Source: Moellerella sp963519845 (GTDB lineage: Bacteria; Pseudomonadota; Gammaproteobacteria; Enterobacterales; Enterobacteriaceae). From it: a DNA stretch of 64,000 nucleotides. Below, one piece after another: positions 46,137-54,420 of the stretch. Position 1 is the first letter of the stretch; every line of letters begins with the position of its first letter. The notes below the pieces were generated by a model, which was not told the DNA's origin, did not search any database, and saw nothing but the letters and a program-made list of their open reading frames with translations. A program made the position numbers and the translations under genes. The DNA is taken from positions 1 to 64,000 of the forward strand of contig CAUQNX010000003.1 of assembly GCA_963519845.1 (NCBI GenBank). The letters are read 5' to 3'.

Positions 46137-46838
46137 TTAAATCGATTTAATTTTAAGTCGATATTCTTGCGGTGACATGGCTGTGATCTTTCGAAATACC
46201 TGACCAAAAGCAGAATGGGACTCATAACCCACATTTAAAGCAATTTGCTCAATACTATCTGAACCCGAAAGTAAAAGATTACACGCCTTCTCTATTCTTA
46301 AATTTAATAGATAACGCATAATTGAATAGCCTGTTTCGGCCTTTATTCTGCGCTGCAATGAGCTAATAGAGATATGCAGAAAAGTGGCAATATCCTTATT
46401 AGACAGCGGCAAAGATAAACGACTATCTAACCACTGATTCAAATTCGTTAACCAATCGGGTTCAATATTCATCTGAGCATAAAGTAATTTTGCCACATTT
46501 ACCTGTTGAGAGGCAGGTTGAGGAAAATGTACAAGCCAATCTAATAATCCGACCGCGGCTGGTGTTAATTGAAATAGTGGGCCATTTTCGTTTAAACGCG
46601 TTCGAGTGTGTAAAGGTATTTCCAACACCCAATTACTATTCAATTTATCGCCACAAAAAGCATGGGACATCGAAGGCGGGATAATAATGCCTTCACCTGC
46701 TTTCATTTGATAATCTAGGCGCTCCATACATATATCCATCATTCCGGCATGACCAAAGACAATTTGCCAATAATGATTATGCTGGTGTGAAATAACATCT
46801 TGAGAATAGTGTCGATGAGATAATTGAAGTTGCCACAC
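46137..46838 (-). CDS. AraC-family transcriptional regulator
   Basis: A 233-residue regulator: an N-terminal cupin-like sensor domain (HQHNHYWQIVFG, GEGIIIPPSMSHAF) and a C-terminal double helix-turn-helix (LSNKDIATFLHISISSLQRRIKAETG, IEQIALNVGYESHSAFGQVFRK). The GTG at 46838 with CAGGAG upstream is preferred; the frame is open to an ATG at 46907, adding hydrophobic residues without support. Target unknown; neighbours are csaA and napF. Confidence 0.85.
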   Translation of the reverse strand: MWQLQLSHRHYSQDVISHQHNHYWQIVFGHAGMMDICMERLDYQMKAGEGIIIPPSMSHAFCGDKLNSNWVLEIPLHTRTRLNENGPLFQLTPAAVGLLDWLVHFPQPASQQVNVAKLLYAQMNIEPDWLTNLNQWLDSRLSLPLSNKDIATFLHISISSLQRRIKAETGYSIMRYLLNLRIEKACNLLLSGSDSIEQIALNVGYESHSAFGQVFRKITAMSPQEYRLKIKSI

Positions 46839-46941
46839 GTTGAAAACTCCTGCTAAATATTCAGCAATAGTATAGCAAATCCAAAACAATGAGGGGATAT
46901 AAAGCAACGCACCTAGAAGGATAAATTTTAAGCGTCAATAA

Positions 46942-47277
46942 TTAGGCAAGACGAGCACCATCAGGTAATGGTAGTATGAATTCGGCTAATATGATATCCC
47001 CATTTTCATCAGGCGCACCTGTTACTAGTACTTCAGATTTAATCCCTGCAATCCTTTTTGGCGCAAAATTACAGACACAAAGTACACGCTTACCTATCAG
47101 ATCTTCCACAGTATAATGCACGGTAATTTGCGCACTAGAACGTTTTGTACCTAATTCACCCAGATTAATATCAATAATATAAGCGGGCTTTTTTGCTTTA
47201 GCATTGAGCTCTGCGTGAACGATCGTCCCTGCGCGCATTTCAACGCACATAAAATCTTCCCATTCTATTTGGTTCAT
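46942..47277 (-). CDS. csaA: CsaA-type tRNA-binding / export chaperone protein
   Basis: A 111-residue OB-fold protein of the CsaA family, homologous to the tRNA-binding domain of MetG C-termini. Typical segments are VEMRAGTIVHAELN, DLIGKRVLCVCNFAPKRIAGIKSEVLVTGA. CsaA was described as having protein-export-related chaperone activity in Bacillus. The ATG at 47277 has GAGG upstream; the open frame reaches 47316. Confidence 0.88.
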   Translation of the reverse strand: MNQIEWEDFMCVEMRAGTIVHAELNAKAKKPAYIIDINLGELGTKRSSAQITVHYTVEDLIGKRVLCVCNFAPKRIAGIKSEVLVTGAPDENGDIILAEFILPLPDGARLA

Positions 47278-47696
47278 AATAGATCCTCTGTGGATATAAA
47301 AAGGATAGATTAGCATGACCGTCAGTAAAAGCCCTATCGTGGAACAATCAAAATCTATTGCGAAAAAATCCCCCTTATTACGAAATAATCTCTATTATTA
47401 ATAGTCTATTATTTTTTCAATAATAATTAAAATAAATTAATCTAACATTCTAATTAGGATGTTATTAATACTAATCCAATCTGAAAAATTTAACATTATA
47501 ATAACAATATTCTTAATTTAATTAATAGACAAATTTAGATATTAAAAAATAAAGTTAAAATTTATTTTAATCATTAAATGATTATTTAGATAAACAACTG
47601 AAGCCAAATAAATCAACTGAAAAGTTATGAATTAATATTAAATATTGTGAGCTAGAATACAGTTTATAAATTGATTGTTTCTAATAAGAACATCAG
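47278..47696. other. AT-rich region upstream of the cut regulators
   Basis: About 420 bp without a gene between divergent csaA and the TetR gene. Strongly AT-rich; the functional sites lie in its last 60 bp. Confidence 0.5.
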
Positions 47697-47710
47697 TTGA
47701 TATTGATCAA
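47697..47710. promoter_or_regulatory. Perfect FNR box upstream of the TetR gene
   Basis: TTGATATTGATCAA is an exact TTGAT-N4-ATCAA match. Its centre is 42 bp upstream of the start point predicted from the TATGAT hexamer (47734-47739), the class II activator position. It also sits in a larger perfect 16-bp palindrome (47699-47714), so a different dimeric regulator is possible. Confidence 0.75.
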
Positions 47711-47717
47711 TATCGTC

Positions 47718-47737
47718 CATACCGTCTGGTCGGTATG
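47718..47737. promoter_or_regulatory. TetR-type operator overlapping the -10 element
   Basis: CATACCGTCTGGTCGGTATG has 7-bp perfect arms around a six-base centre, of the ACCG...CGGT type common for TetR-family regulators. It overlaps the candidate -10 TATGAT (47734-47739) and lies 9 bp before the ATG at 47747. Autorepression by the adjacent gene is the simplest reading. Confidence 0.65.
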
Positions 47738-47746
47738 ATCGCGGCC

Positions 47747-48325
47747 ATGAATATTCAGACGCACCGGAAAAAAGATCCTATTCGTATTCAAGCTCTTCTT
47801 CTACAAGCAGCAAGTATTATTGCTGCCCGAGATGGCATTGCATCTTTATCACTTAATGCAGTCGCCAGAGAGGCAGGTGTCAGTAAAGGAGGCTTATTAC
47901 ATCATTTCCCGGGTAAACAAGAACTTATTTATGCACTTTTTGTTAGTTTACTTGAAATAATGGATCAACGAATTATCTTATTAATGCAACAAGATCCAAT
48001 CGAAAAGGGACGGTTTTCTCGCGCTTATTTAAACTATATTGCGGCATTATCTGAAACCGATGAGAGTAGGCAATTAGCAATACTCTCTTTAGCTATGCCA
48101 AATGAGCCTATTTTGCGTAAATGTTGGCGTGACTGGATGTTAAAGCATCTCGCAACAGGCGACCGAGTCGATAATAGCTATATTGGCACTCTAGTTCGTT
48201 ACGCCGCTGATGGATTATGGCTTTCAGAACTGACTGAAGGAAAAACGAATACAGAGAAAGAACGTACAGATTTAATTAATAGATTATCAAAAATGATTAT
48301 TCACGAAACAATATTAAGTGAATAA
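47747..48325 (+). CDS. TetR-family regulator, probable regulator of the choline locus
   Basis: A 192-residue DNA-binding regulator. The N-terminal HTH reads ALLLQAASIIAARDGIASLSLNAVAREAGVSKGGLLHHFPGKQELIYAL with the canonical TetR recognition helix; the rest is helical ligand-binding domain. No ribosome binding site precedes the ATG at 47747. An upstream in-frame ATG at 47735 would place the start inside the -10 element. A leaderless message starting at about 47746 fits the promoter geometry. It leads a three-gene unit before the cut operon. Confidence 0.82.
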   Translation: MNIQTHRKKDPIRIQALLLQAASIIAARDGIASLSLNAVAREAGVSKGGLLHHFPGKQELIYALFVSLLEIMDQRIILLMQQDPIEKGRFSRAYLNYIAALSETDESRQLAILSLAMPNEPILRKCWRDWMLKHLATGDRVDNSYIGTLVRYAADGLWLSELTEGKTNTEKERTDLINRLSKMIIHETILSE

Positions 48326-48348
48326 TAGATTCTATTTACGAGGCGAAA

Positions 48349-49218
48349 ATGAAATATAAAATAAATGCCTTGATTTATTATGATGCAGCAGATGGTTCAC
48401 TAACTCTGAATGAAGGAACAACAGAGACACAACTAACCATCACAGCTAATTCATTATTATTTTTCTTTATCCAACACCCGGGAATTATCACTCGTGACGA
48501 AGTTTTAAAAAAAGTTTGGGATGATAATGGACTAGTTTCATCAAATAGTAATCTTAATCAATATTTAAGTTTATTACGCAAAACATTTCGCCAATATGGT
48601 ATTGAAAATATTATTGTGACCATACCAAAGGGGCGATTAGAATTAAATCCGAATATTAATTTTGAACTAATTGATAGTCATACCCACTATCTCGCCGAAG
48701 CTATTGTTGATCATCCTTCTGAGATAAATCAAAGTGAAGAAACTATTGAGGAACACAAAGATTCAGCGCCAGAGTTAGTACCGAATATTGCAAATTTTCA
48801 AGAATCGGCAAATGCAAAAAACGAACTTAATCTACAGTCAATTAAACCGGATATTTGTTGGTATTTTGCCAGTGCTGCACTCCTGTTTATTTCACTCCTG
48901 CTGGTTATTTTTGTCTTTTTTACTCGCACTGAAGCTCGCCCTATCACTTTACTGCCTAATGCAGATAATAAATGTGAACTGCTATCCACCGAAGCCATGA
49001 TCAATCCATTAGTCAAAGAGAACTACGTGACTAACTTTAATGCTGTTAAAGATAATTTAGATCTGAAATGTATTCCTGCAGAACGTTTTATCTTTTTCTA
49101 TGGTGATAAATTACAAACAAATGGGCTAGGTCGTGTATTTTTGGCCCACTGTGCCAAACATGAAGATAATCCATTTAGTTATTGTGATAACTATTTCTAT
49201 TACTCGTGGAAATATTAA
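48349..49218 (+). CDS. Membrane-anchored ToxR/CadC/MarT-type winged-helix regulator
   Basis: 289 aa: N-terminal OmpR-like winged helix (about 1-105: TANSLLFFFIQHPG, DEVLKKVWDDNG, NQYLSLLRKTF, IVTIPKGRLEL), an acidic linker, one membrane helix at about 165-187 (WYFASAALLFISLLLVIFVFF) and a periplasmic domain of about 100 residues with five cysteines. This is the layout of one-component regulators that sense periplasmic signals. It follows the TetR gene by 23 bp and overlaps the FidL-like gene by one base. The signal is unknown; choline is possible but unproven. Confidence 0.82.
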   Translation: MKYKINALIYYDAADGSLTLNEGTTETQLTITANSLLFFFIQHPGIITRDEVLKKVWDDNGLVSSNSNLNQYLSLLRKTFRQYGIENIIVTIPKGRLELNPNINFELIDSHTHYLAEAIVDHPSEINQSEETIEEHKDSAPELVPNIANFQESANAKNELNLQSIKPDICWYFASAALLFISLLLVIFVFFTRTEARPITLLPNADNKCELLSTEAMINPLVKENYVTNFNAVKDNLDLKCIPAERFIFFYGDKLQTNGLGRVFLAHCAKHEDNPFSYCDNYFYYSWKY

Positions 49219-49736
49219 TGAAAATAAATGGAAAATTACTATTTTTGGTCTCAGTGATCATCTTTATCGTCGTGGCTATTCCCTCGACTATCAGCTTATT
49301 TGCTCAAGATGATGGTGGTGTGATGAACTGTTCTACCAAAGCAATTATGCGCTTTGAAAATATGGATAGTGAAAATGTGAATGGCAATATTCATTTTAGT
49401 TTTTCAGCCAATGGTCAAGGTTCTATTGTAGTTGAAGGCTATACTGACTCAGCTGCGGGATGGTTATATCTGCAACGCTACGTTAAATTTCAATATACTT
49501 CGCGTCGAGTTTCGCCGACTATACGCCAATATCAAATTAGCCACTGGGAGTCGCGAGCATCTTCAATTGATGAGTCACCCGATGTGATTTTTGATTATTT
49601 TATGCGTGAAATGTCAGATAGCCATGATGGTTTATTTTTAAATGCTCAGTTATTAAATGACAAAACATTAATGCTCAGCTCATTGAACTCCCCCCTATTT
49701 ATCTGCACACTAAAACCTGGTAGTAAATTTCAGTAA
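49218..49736 (+). CDS. FidL-like inner-membrane protein
   Basis: 172 aa with an N-terminal membrane anchor (about 8-28) and a periplasmic domain with two cysteines (VMNCSTKAIMRFEN and LFICTLKPG). The pairing with a ToxR-like gene matches the marT-fidL pair of Salmonella SPI-3 and similar enterobacterial pairs, where the FidL-like partner is presumed to modulate the regulator. The ATG at 49218 overlaps the preceding TAA (TAATG). The direct function is not known. Confidence 0.72.
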   Translation: MKINGKLLFLVSVIIFIVVAIPSTISLFAQDDGGVMNCSTKAIMRFENMDSENVNGNIHFSFSANGQGSIVVEGYTDSAAGWLYLQRYVKFQYTSRRVSPTIRQYQISHWESRASSIDESPDVIFDYFMREMSDSHDGLFLNAQLLNDKTLMLSSLNSPLFICTLKPGSKFQ

Positions 49737-50298
49737 TATTCCCTATCACTCTCAGCAAAGATTTAGAATAGCGAATGCTTTTAAGCTATCTATCCGCTGA
49801 TACCACTCGCTAGATTAATCTCAAACAATATCAGTATTGCATCAATTAAAAGCCACTCCATTATCTCTTTAGCCTATTTTAAATCATCAATTGGAATAGA
49901 GGCCTCCGCTTATTTTTATAGCCTTTTAATTAATCCGCGAAAACAGTGATGCTGCACACACTATTTTAGGTTGCTAATCACGCTTCACATCCATCTTATT
50001 ATCATTCAATTAACAACTTTATCTCGCCTATTTTTTCAGCAATAAAACGATAAAAGCAAAAATACATAATGTCAGTTTAATTAATTTAACGATATAAAAA
50101 GATAAATTAAGACCTTATCTTCTCTAAATATCAGTGTTATTCGCTAAATATCTAATTATTGTGATTTTATATTTTGTTTTATTTTCTCAAGGCTATAGTG
50201 GCTGGGAAGTATAAATCTGCATCATTTATCAACTGATGATCTTGTGGTGTGGAATACAAAATCGAACTGTTAAAACCGGCTTTTCGGAGGAAACAAAA
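49737..50298. promoter_or_regulatory. Leader and presumed promoter of the cut microcompartment operon
   Basis: 562 bp without a gene before the first shell gene. It must contain the cut promoter. I see a CRP-like half-site TTGTGATTTT near 50158-50168 and a weak ATCAT/ATGAT inverted repeat near 50221-50244. Neither the 20-bp TetR operator nor the FNR box of the regulator promoter is repeated here. Confidence 0.5.
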
Positions 50299-50577
50299 AT
50301 GGGTGATTCATTAGGTCTAATTGAAACAAAAGGTCTGGTGGCATGTATTGAAGCTGCTGATGCTATGTGCAAAGCCGCTAACGTTGAACTAATAGGTTAT
50401 GAAAATGTAGGTTCAGGTTTAGTGACTGCCATGGTGAAAGGTGATGTTGGTGCAGTGAAAGCAGCCGTTGACTCAGGCGTTGAATCGGCACAACGCGTTG
50501 GTGAAGTCGTCACTTCCCTCGTGATTGCTCGTCCTCATAACGATATCAATAAAATTGTTATTAAACACAAAGCTTAA
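50299..50577 (+). CDS. cmcA: Microcompartment hexameric shell protein (BMC-H), copy 1
   Basis: A 92-residue PduA-like shell tile that forms flat hexamers on the choline microcompartment facets. Family signature LIETKGLVACIEAADAMCKAANVELIGYE, pore loop ENVGSGLVTAMVKGD. Strong GGAGG before the ATG at 50299. First of three nearly identical BMC-H genes in tandem. Symbol follows the E. coli 536 choline locus nomenclature as I recall it. Confidence 0.94.
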   Translation: MGDSLGLIETKGLVACIEAADAMCKAANVELIGYENVGSGLVTAMVKGDVGAVKAAVDSGVESAQRVGEVVTSLVIARPHNDINKIVIKHKA

Positions 50578-50596
50578 TCGCTTCGGAGAAATAAAT

Positions 50597-50881
50597 ATGG
50601 GTGACGCATTAGGATTGATTGAAACACAAGGGTTAGTCGCTTGCATCGAAGCCGCAGACACTATGTGTAAAGCCGCAAATGTTGAGCTAATTGGTTATGA
50701 AAATGTGGGCTCGGGTCTGGTCACCGCTATGGTGAAAGGCGATGTCGGCGCAGTGAAAGCCGCCGTTGATTCAGGCGTTGAATCGGCTCAGCGCATCGGC
50801 ACTGTGGTGACCTCCTTAGTGATTCCACGTCCACACAATGATATCCAAAAAATCATCGCTCAATATAAAGTTATTGATTAA
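50597..50881 (+). CDS. cmcB: Microcompartment hexameric shell protein (BMC-H), copy 2
   Basis: 94 aa, about nine-tenths identical to copy 1 over the BMC domain, including the same pore loop. Differences lie mainly at the N-terminus (MGDALGLIETQG) and the C-terminal tail (DIQKIIAQYKVID). Frames open further upstream overlap the previous gene, but the ATG at 50597 has CGGAGAA. Such duplicates may give mixed hexamers or dosage. Confidence 0.93.
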   Translation: MGDALGLIETQGLVACIEAADTMCKAANVELIGYENVGSGLVTAMVKGDVGAVKAAVDSGVESAQRIGTVVTSLVIPRPHNDIQKIIAQYKVID

Positions 50882-50894
50882 CAAGGAACTCTTT

Positions 50895-51173
50895 ATGAAA
50901 GAAGCACTGGGTCTAATAGAAACTAAAGGTTTAGTCGCCTGTATCGAAGCCGCTGATGCTATGTGCAAAGCCGCCAATGTCGAATTGATTGGTTATGAAA
51001 ATGTGGGTTCCGGTTTAGTTACCGCCATGGTGAAAGGTGATGTGGGTGCCGTTAATGCCGCCGTTGAGTCGGGTGTTCAGGCTGCTCAGCGTATCGGTAC
51101 TGTAGTGACTTCGCGTGTTATCGCCAGACCTCATAACGATATTGAAAAAATTGCAGAACAACATAAGGCCTGA
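50895..51173 (+). CDS. cmcC: Microcompartment hexameric shell protein (BMC-H), copy 3
   Basis: 92 aa, again nearly identical through the BMC fold and pore. It differs at the N-terminus (MKEALG), in AVNAAVESGVQAAQ and in TSRVIARPHNDIEKIAEQHKA. AAGGAAC upstream of the ATG. It is followed after 72 bp by the aldehyde dehydrogenase gene. Confidence 0.93.
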   Translation: MKEALGLIETKGLVACIEAADAMCKAANVELIGYENVGSGLVTAMVKGDVGAVNAAVESGVQAAQRIGTVVTSRVIARPHNDIEKIAEQHKA

Positions 51174-51245
51174 TCAACAGGCTAATTAAAAATAAAAAAG
51201 ACGTTATTCAGCTAAAAAATTACAGCTCCAACTCGGAGGACCACA

Positions 51246-52886
51246 ATGGTTGCATTAGATAAGGATTTGCAGTCCAGACAACTTGCCCGTGACTTGGTAA
51301 ACAAGGCCAAAATGGCGCAAGCTATCTTTGCAAAATTCTCACAAGAAAAAATCGACAATGTTGTTAAGCACATTGCGATGGAATCAGCAAAACACGCAGA
51401 AGAGTTAGCCAAAATGGCTAATGAAGAAACGGGTTTCGGTAACTGGCAGGATAAAGTTCTTAAAAACACATTTGCCTCTGTACGTGTTTATGAACATATC
51501 AAAGATATTAAAACTGTCGGTATTATTCGTGATGACCAAGTTAACAAGGTGATGGATGTCGGTGTGCCTCTGGGGGTGATCACCGCGTTAGTACCATCGA
51601 CCAATCCCACTTCAACCATTATTTATAAAACCTTAATCGCATTGAAAGCGGGTAATGCCATTATTTTTTCACCGCATCCCAATGCCAGAAAATGCAGTCA
51701 AAGAACCCTTGAAATTGTTAAACGTGCCGCAGAAGAAGCGGGGGCGCCAGCCGGTATTGTTGATGCTGTGACTCTACTGACCCTAGATGCGACCAAAGAA
51801 CTCATGCACAGCAAAGATGTTTCACTAATTTTAGCCACCGGCGGCGAAGCTATGGTGCGTGCGGCTTATGCCTCAGGTACGCCAACTATTAGTGGTGGTC
51901 CCGGTAATGGCCCCGCCTTTATCGAACGCAGCGCCAATATTCCACAAGCGGTCAACGATATCATCACCAGTAAGACCTTCGACAATGGGGTGATCTGCGC
52001 GTCTGAGCAGTCCATTATCGTTGAAAAATGTATTTATGATGAGGTCTATCGTGAATTGCTGTCGCAAGGCGCCTATTTCATGAATGACGACGAAGCCGCA
52101 AAAATGGCCGCGCTGCTATTGCGTCCAAACGGTACGATCAATCCTGATGTTGTCGGTAAAACAGCAACTCACTTAAGCCAAATTGCTGGATTCACAGTTC
52201 CTGCCACAACTCGCGTATTGATTGCGCTACAAACGACAGTTTCCCATAAAAACCCTTACTCTCGTGAAAAACTTTGCCCAATCCTCGGCATGTATGTTGA
52301 AGAAGATTGGAAAACAGCTTGTGCACGCGTTGTGGAGTTACTGACCAATGAAGGTCTAGGACACACCTTAGTGATCCACACCCAAAATCAAGAAGTTATC
52401 CGCGAATTTTCACTAGAAAAACCGGTTAACCGTATGCTGGTTAATACTCCTGCGGCACTGGGTGGTATCGGCGCAACCACTAACATCGCACCTGCACTGA
52501 CCTTAGGCTGTGGTGCTGTCGGTGGAGGTTCTAGTTCAGATAACGTAGGTCCGATGAATCTACTGAATATTCGTAAAATTGGCTATGGCGTACGCTCTAT
52601 CGATGAACTCAGACCAGCTTGCCCTGCCGCCGCAGTCACAACGATTACCAGCCCAGCCACAGCGCATCCTAGTATCTTTGATGATGAACGCTTTAATAAT
52701 TATTCACTTAGCCCAGTTCAAGCGGAATGTGCAACGGTAAATCTGTATGCGCAAGGTGATGACCGTTTTGCGGCATCAAGCATTGCAGCGACCGTAACAA
52801 ACATCGCCCAAACGGCACAGAGTGATATTACCGAAGAGAACGTTGAACGCATCATTAAAGAAGTTCTCGGCCGACTGACTAAGTAA
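51246..52886 (+). CDS. cutF: CoA-acylating acetaldehyde dehydrogenase of the choline microcompartment
   Basis: 546 aa. Converts acetaldehyde released from choline to acetyl-CoA with NAD, inside the compartment. Catalytic Cys251 in FDNGVICASEQS; LILATGGEAMVRAAYASGTP and GPGNGPAFIERSANI are family segments. The last about 18 residues (ITEENVERIIKEVLGRLTK) form a short amphipathic helix after a linker, typical of an encapsulation peptide that docks to the shell. The start ATG at 51246 has CGGAGG. Shares the pathway with the alcohol dehydrogenase that regenerates NAD. Confidence 0.92.
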   Translation: MVALDKDLQSRQLARDLVNKAKMAQAIFAKFSQEKIDNVVKHIAMESAKHAEELAKMANEETGFGNWQDKVLKNTFASVRVYEHIKDIKTVGIIRDDQVNKVMDVGVPLGVITALVPSTNPTSTIIYKTLIALKAGNAIIFSPHPNARKCSQRTLEIVKRAAEEAGAPAGIVDAVTLLTLDATKELMHSKDVSLILATGGEAMVRAAYASGTPTISGGPGNGPAFIERSANIPQAVNDIITSKTFDNGVICASEQSIIVEKCIYDEVYRELLSQGAYFMNDDEAAKMAALLLRPNGTINPDVVGKTATHLSQIAGFTVPATTRVLIALQTTVSHKNPYSREKLCPILGMYVEEDWKTACARVVELLTNEGLGHTLVIHTQNQEVIREFSLEKPVNRMLVNTPAALGGIGATTNIAPALTLGCGAVGGGSSSDNVGPMNLLNIRKIGYGVRSIDELRPACPAAAVTTITSPATAHPSIFDDERFNNYSLSPVQAECATVNLYAQGDDRFAASSIAATVTNIAQTAQSDITEENVERIIKEVLGRLTK

Positions 52887-52933
52887 CTATTATTCAGTCA
52901 CTTTTACTCAGTCATTATCAGACAAAAGGCGAC

Positions 52934-53218
52934 ATGACCATGATCCTAGCACAAGTAACAGGACATGTAGTAGCAACTCAGAAATGCGATCAATTAAAAG
53001 GCAGTAACCTGCTGATTATCGCCGTACTGGATGATGACCTTAAGCAGATTAAAGACAAAACCTATGTGGCGGTTGATTGTGTCGGCGCGGGACAAAATGA
53101 CATCGTACTCGCTGAGGCCTATTTCGCACTAAATAAAGATGTTTACAAAGCTATGTCTATTGTCGCCATTGTCGAAAAAGTTTACCGAGATCGTGAGGGA
53201 TTAAAAAAGCATGAGTGA
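52934..53218 (+). CDS. cmcD: Microcompartment vertex pentamer protein (EutN/CcmL, BMC-P)
   Basis: 94-residue pentamer that closes shell vertices. It carries the EutN/CcmL fold start ILAQVTGHVVATQKCDQLKGSNLLIIAVLD and VGAGQNDIVLAEA. A second ATG at 52940 is an equally good start and matches EutN better. Overlaps the next gene by 8 bp. Confidence 0.92.
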   Translation: MTMILAQVTGHVVATQKCDQLKGSNLLIIAVLDDDLKQIKDKTYVAVDCVGAGQNDIVLAEAYFALNKDVYKAMSIVAIVEKVYRDREGLKKHE

Positions 53219-54359
53219 ATTTCTGATACAACCCAAAGTCTACTCAGGCGCTAATGCACTAGAGAGTCTAAGTAAATTGAATGCCTGCCGCGCATTGGTA
53301 GTGACAGATAAATTTATGGTGAAATTGGGCTTCGCTGAGCAAGTTTTAAATCTACTACAAAAGCGCGGCATTGAGTGCCACCTCTATGACCAGATCACCT
53401 CTGATCCTGATATTTCCGCCCTGATCCCAGGTATGAAATTAATGGATAACCATTATCCCGATCTGGTGGTGGCTCTCGGAGGAGGATCAGTGATTGATGC
53501 AGCGAAAGCCGTGATGTATTCCCTGTGGCATACCAAGCAAGATTCAAACCGCCAGAAACCTTGCTTTGTTGCCATCCCAACTACCAGTGGAACGGGCTCA
53601 GAAGTCACCTCATTTTCAGTGATTAAATCCGGCTCAGAGAAACTGGTGTTAGTGGATGAGTTCATGTTGCCTGATATCGCTATTTTGGATCCTACATTAG
53701 TCAAATCCGTTCCACCCGCAATTACTGCTGATACCGGAATGGATGTGCTTTGCCACGCCTTAGAAGCTTATGTCTCCCGCCAAGCCACCGATTTTACCGA
53801 TGGTTTAGCCGAAAAAGCGGTCAAGCTGGTCTTTACCCATCTGATTGATTGCTGGCGTAAAGGCGATAACTTGCTGGCACGGGAAAAAATGCATAACGCC
53901 TCTTGTATCGCTGGAATGGCTTTTACTAATGCATCGCTCGGTATCACTCACAGCTTGGCTCACGCACTCGGTGGCGTATTCCATGTTCCCCATGGGCGCG
54001 CAAATACCCTACTTATGACTCATGTTATTGCCTTTAATGCCGATTTCCGCGGCAACTGCGACAACGCCACGGCGCGACGCTATGCCGATCTTGCCAAGTC
54101 TCTTGATTTGCCTTGCGGAACAACACGTGAAGGCGTGCAGAGCCTAATCATCGCTATCGATGTATTAAAAGAAGAGATGATGATGCCAGCAAGTATCCGT
54201 GACTGCGCGATCAGCGAGGCGGATTTTAATCTCCGCCTGAACGAGATGGTCAATCAAGCACTGCGAGATAGCTGTACCCCAACTAACCCACGTCATGTGA
54301 GCGCACATGAATTGGAAACACTCTACCGTCAGGCATTTTCTGGTGTATCTCACACTTAA
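53211..54359 (+). CDS. cutO: Iron-dependent alcohol dehydrogenase of the choline microcompartment
   Basis: 382 aa. Reduces acetaldehyde to ethanol and recycles NAD for the aldehyde dehydrogenase within the shell. Family features: nucleotide-binding GGGSVIDAAKAVMY, PTTSGTGSEVTSFSVI, and metal ligands in DVLCHALEAY and LAHALGGVFHVPHGRANTLLM. Start overlaps cmcD by 8 bp. Confidence 0.93.
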   Translation: MSEFLIQPKVYSGANALESLSKLNACRALVVTDKFMVKLGFAEQVLNLLQKRGIECHLYDQITSDPDISALIPGMKLMDNHYPDLVVALGGGSVIDAAKAVMYSLWHTKQDSNRQKPCFVAIPTTSGTGSEVTSFSVIKSGSEKLVLVDEFMLPDIAILDPTLVKSVPPAITADTGMDVLCHALEAYVSRQATDFTDGLAEKAVKLVFTHLIDCWRKGDNLLAREKMHNASCIAGMAFTNASLGITHSLAHALGGVFHVPHGRANTLLMTHVIAFNADFRGNCDNATARRYADLAKSLDLPCGTTREGVQSLIIAIDVLKEEMMMPASIRDCAISEADFNLRLNEMVNQALRDSCTPTNPRHVSAHELETLYRQAFSGVSHT

Positions 54360-54420
54360 TGCCCATTGAGATCGACTTATCGATTAGGTAAAGAAAAAGA
54401 ACATCAGGAGAATTACAACA

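Noticed and set aside
50299..51173. Three shell genes as an assembly duplication artefact
   Set aside because: The copies differ in many synonymous and terminal positions and have different spacers, so they are genuine paralogues.
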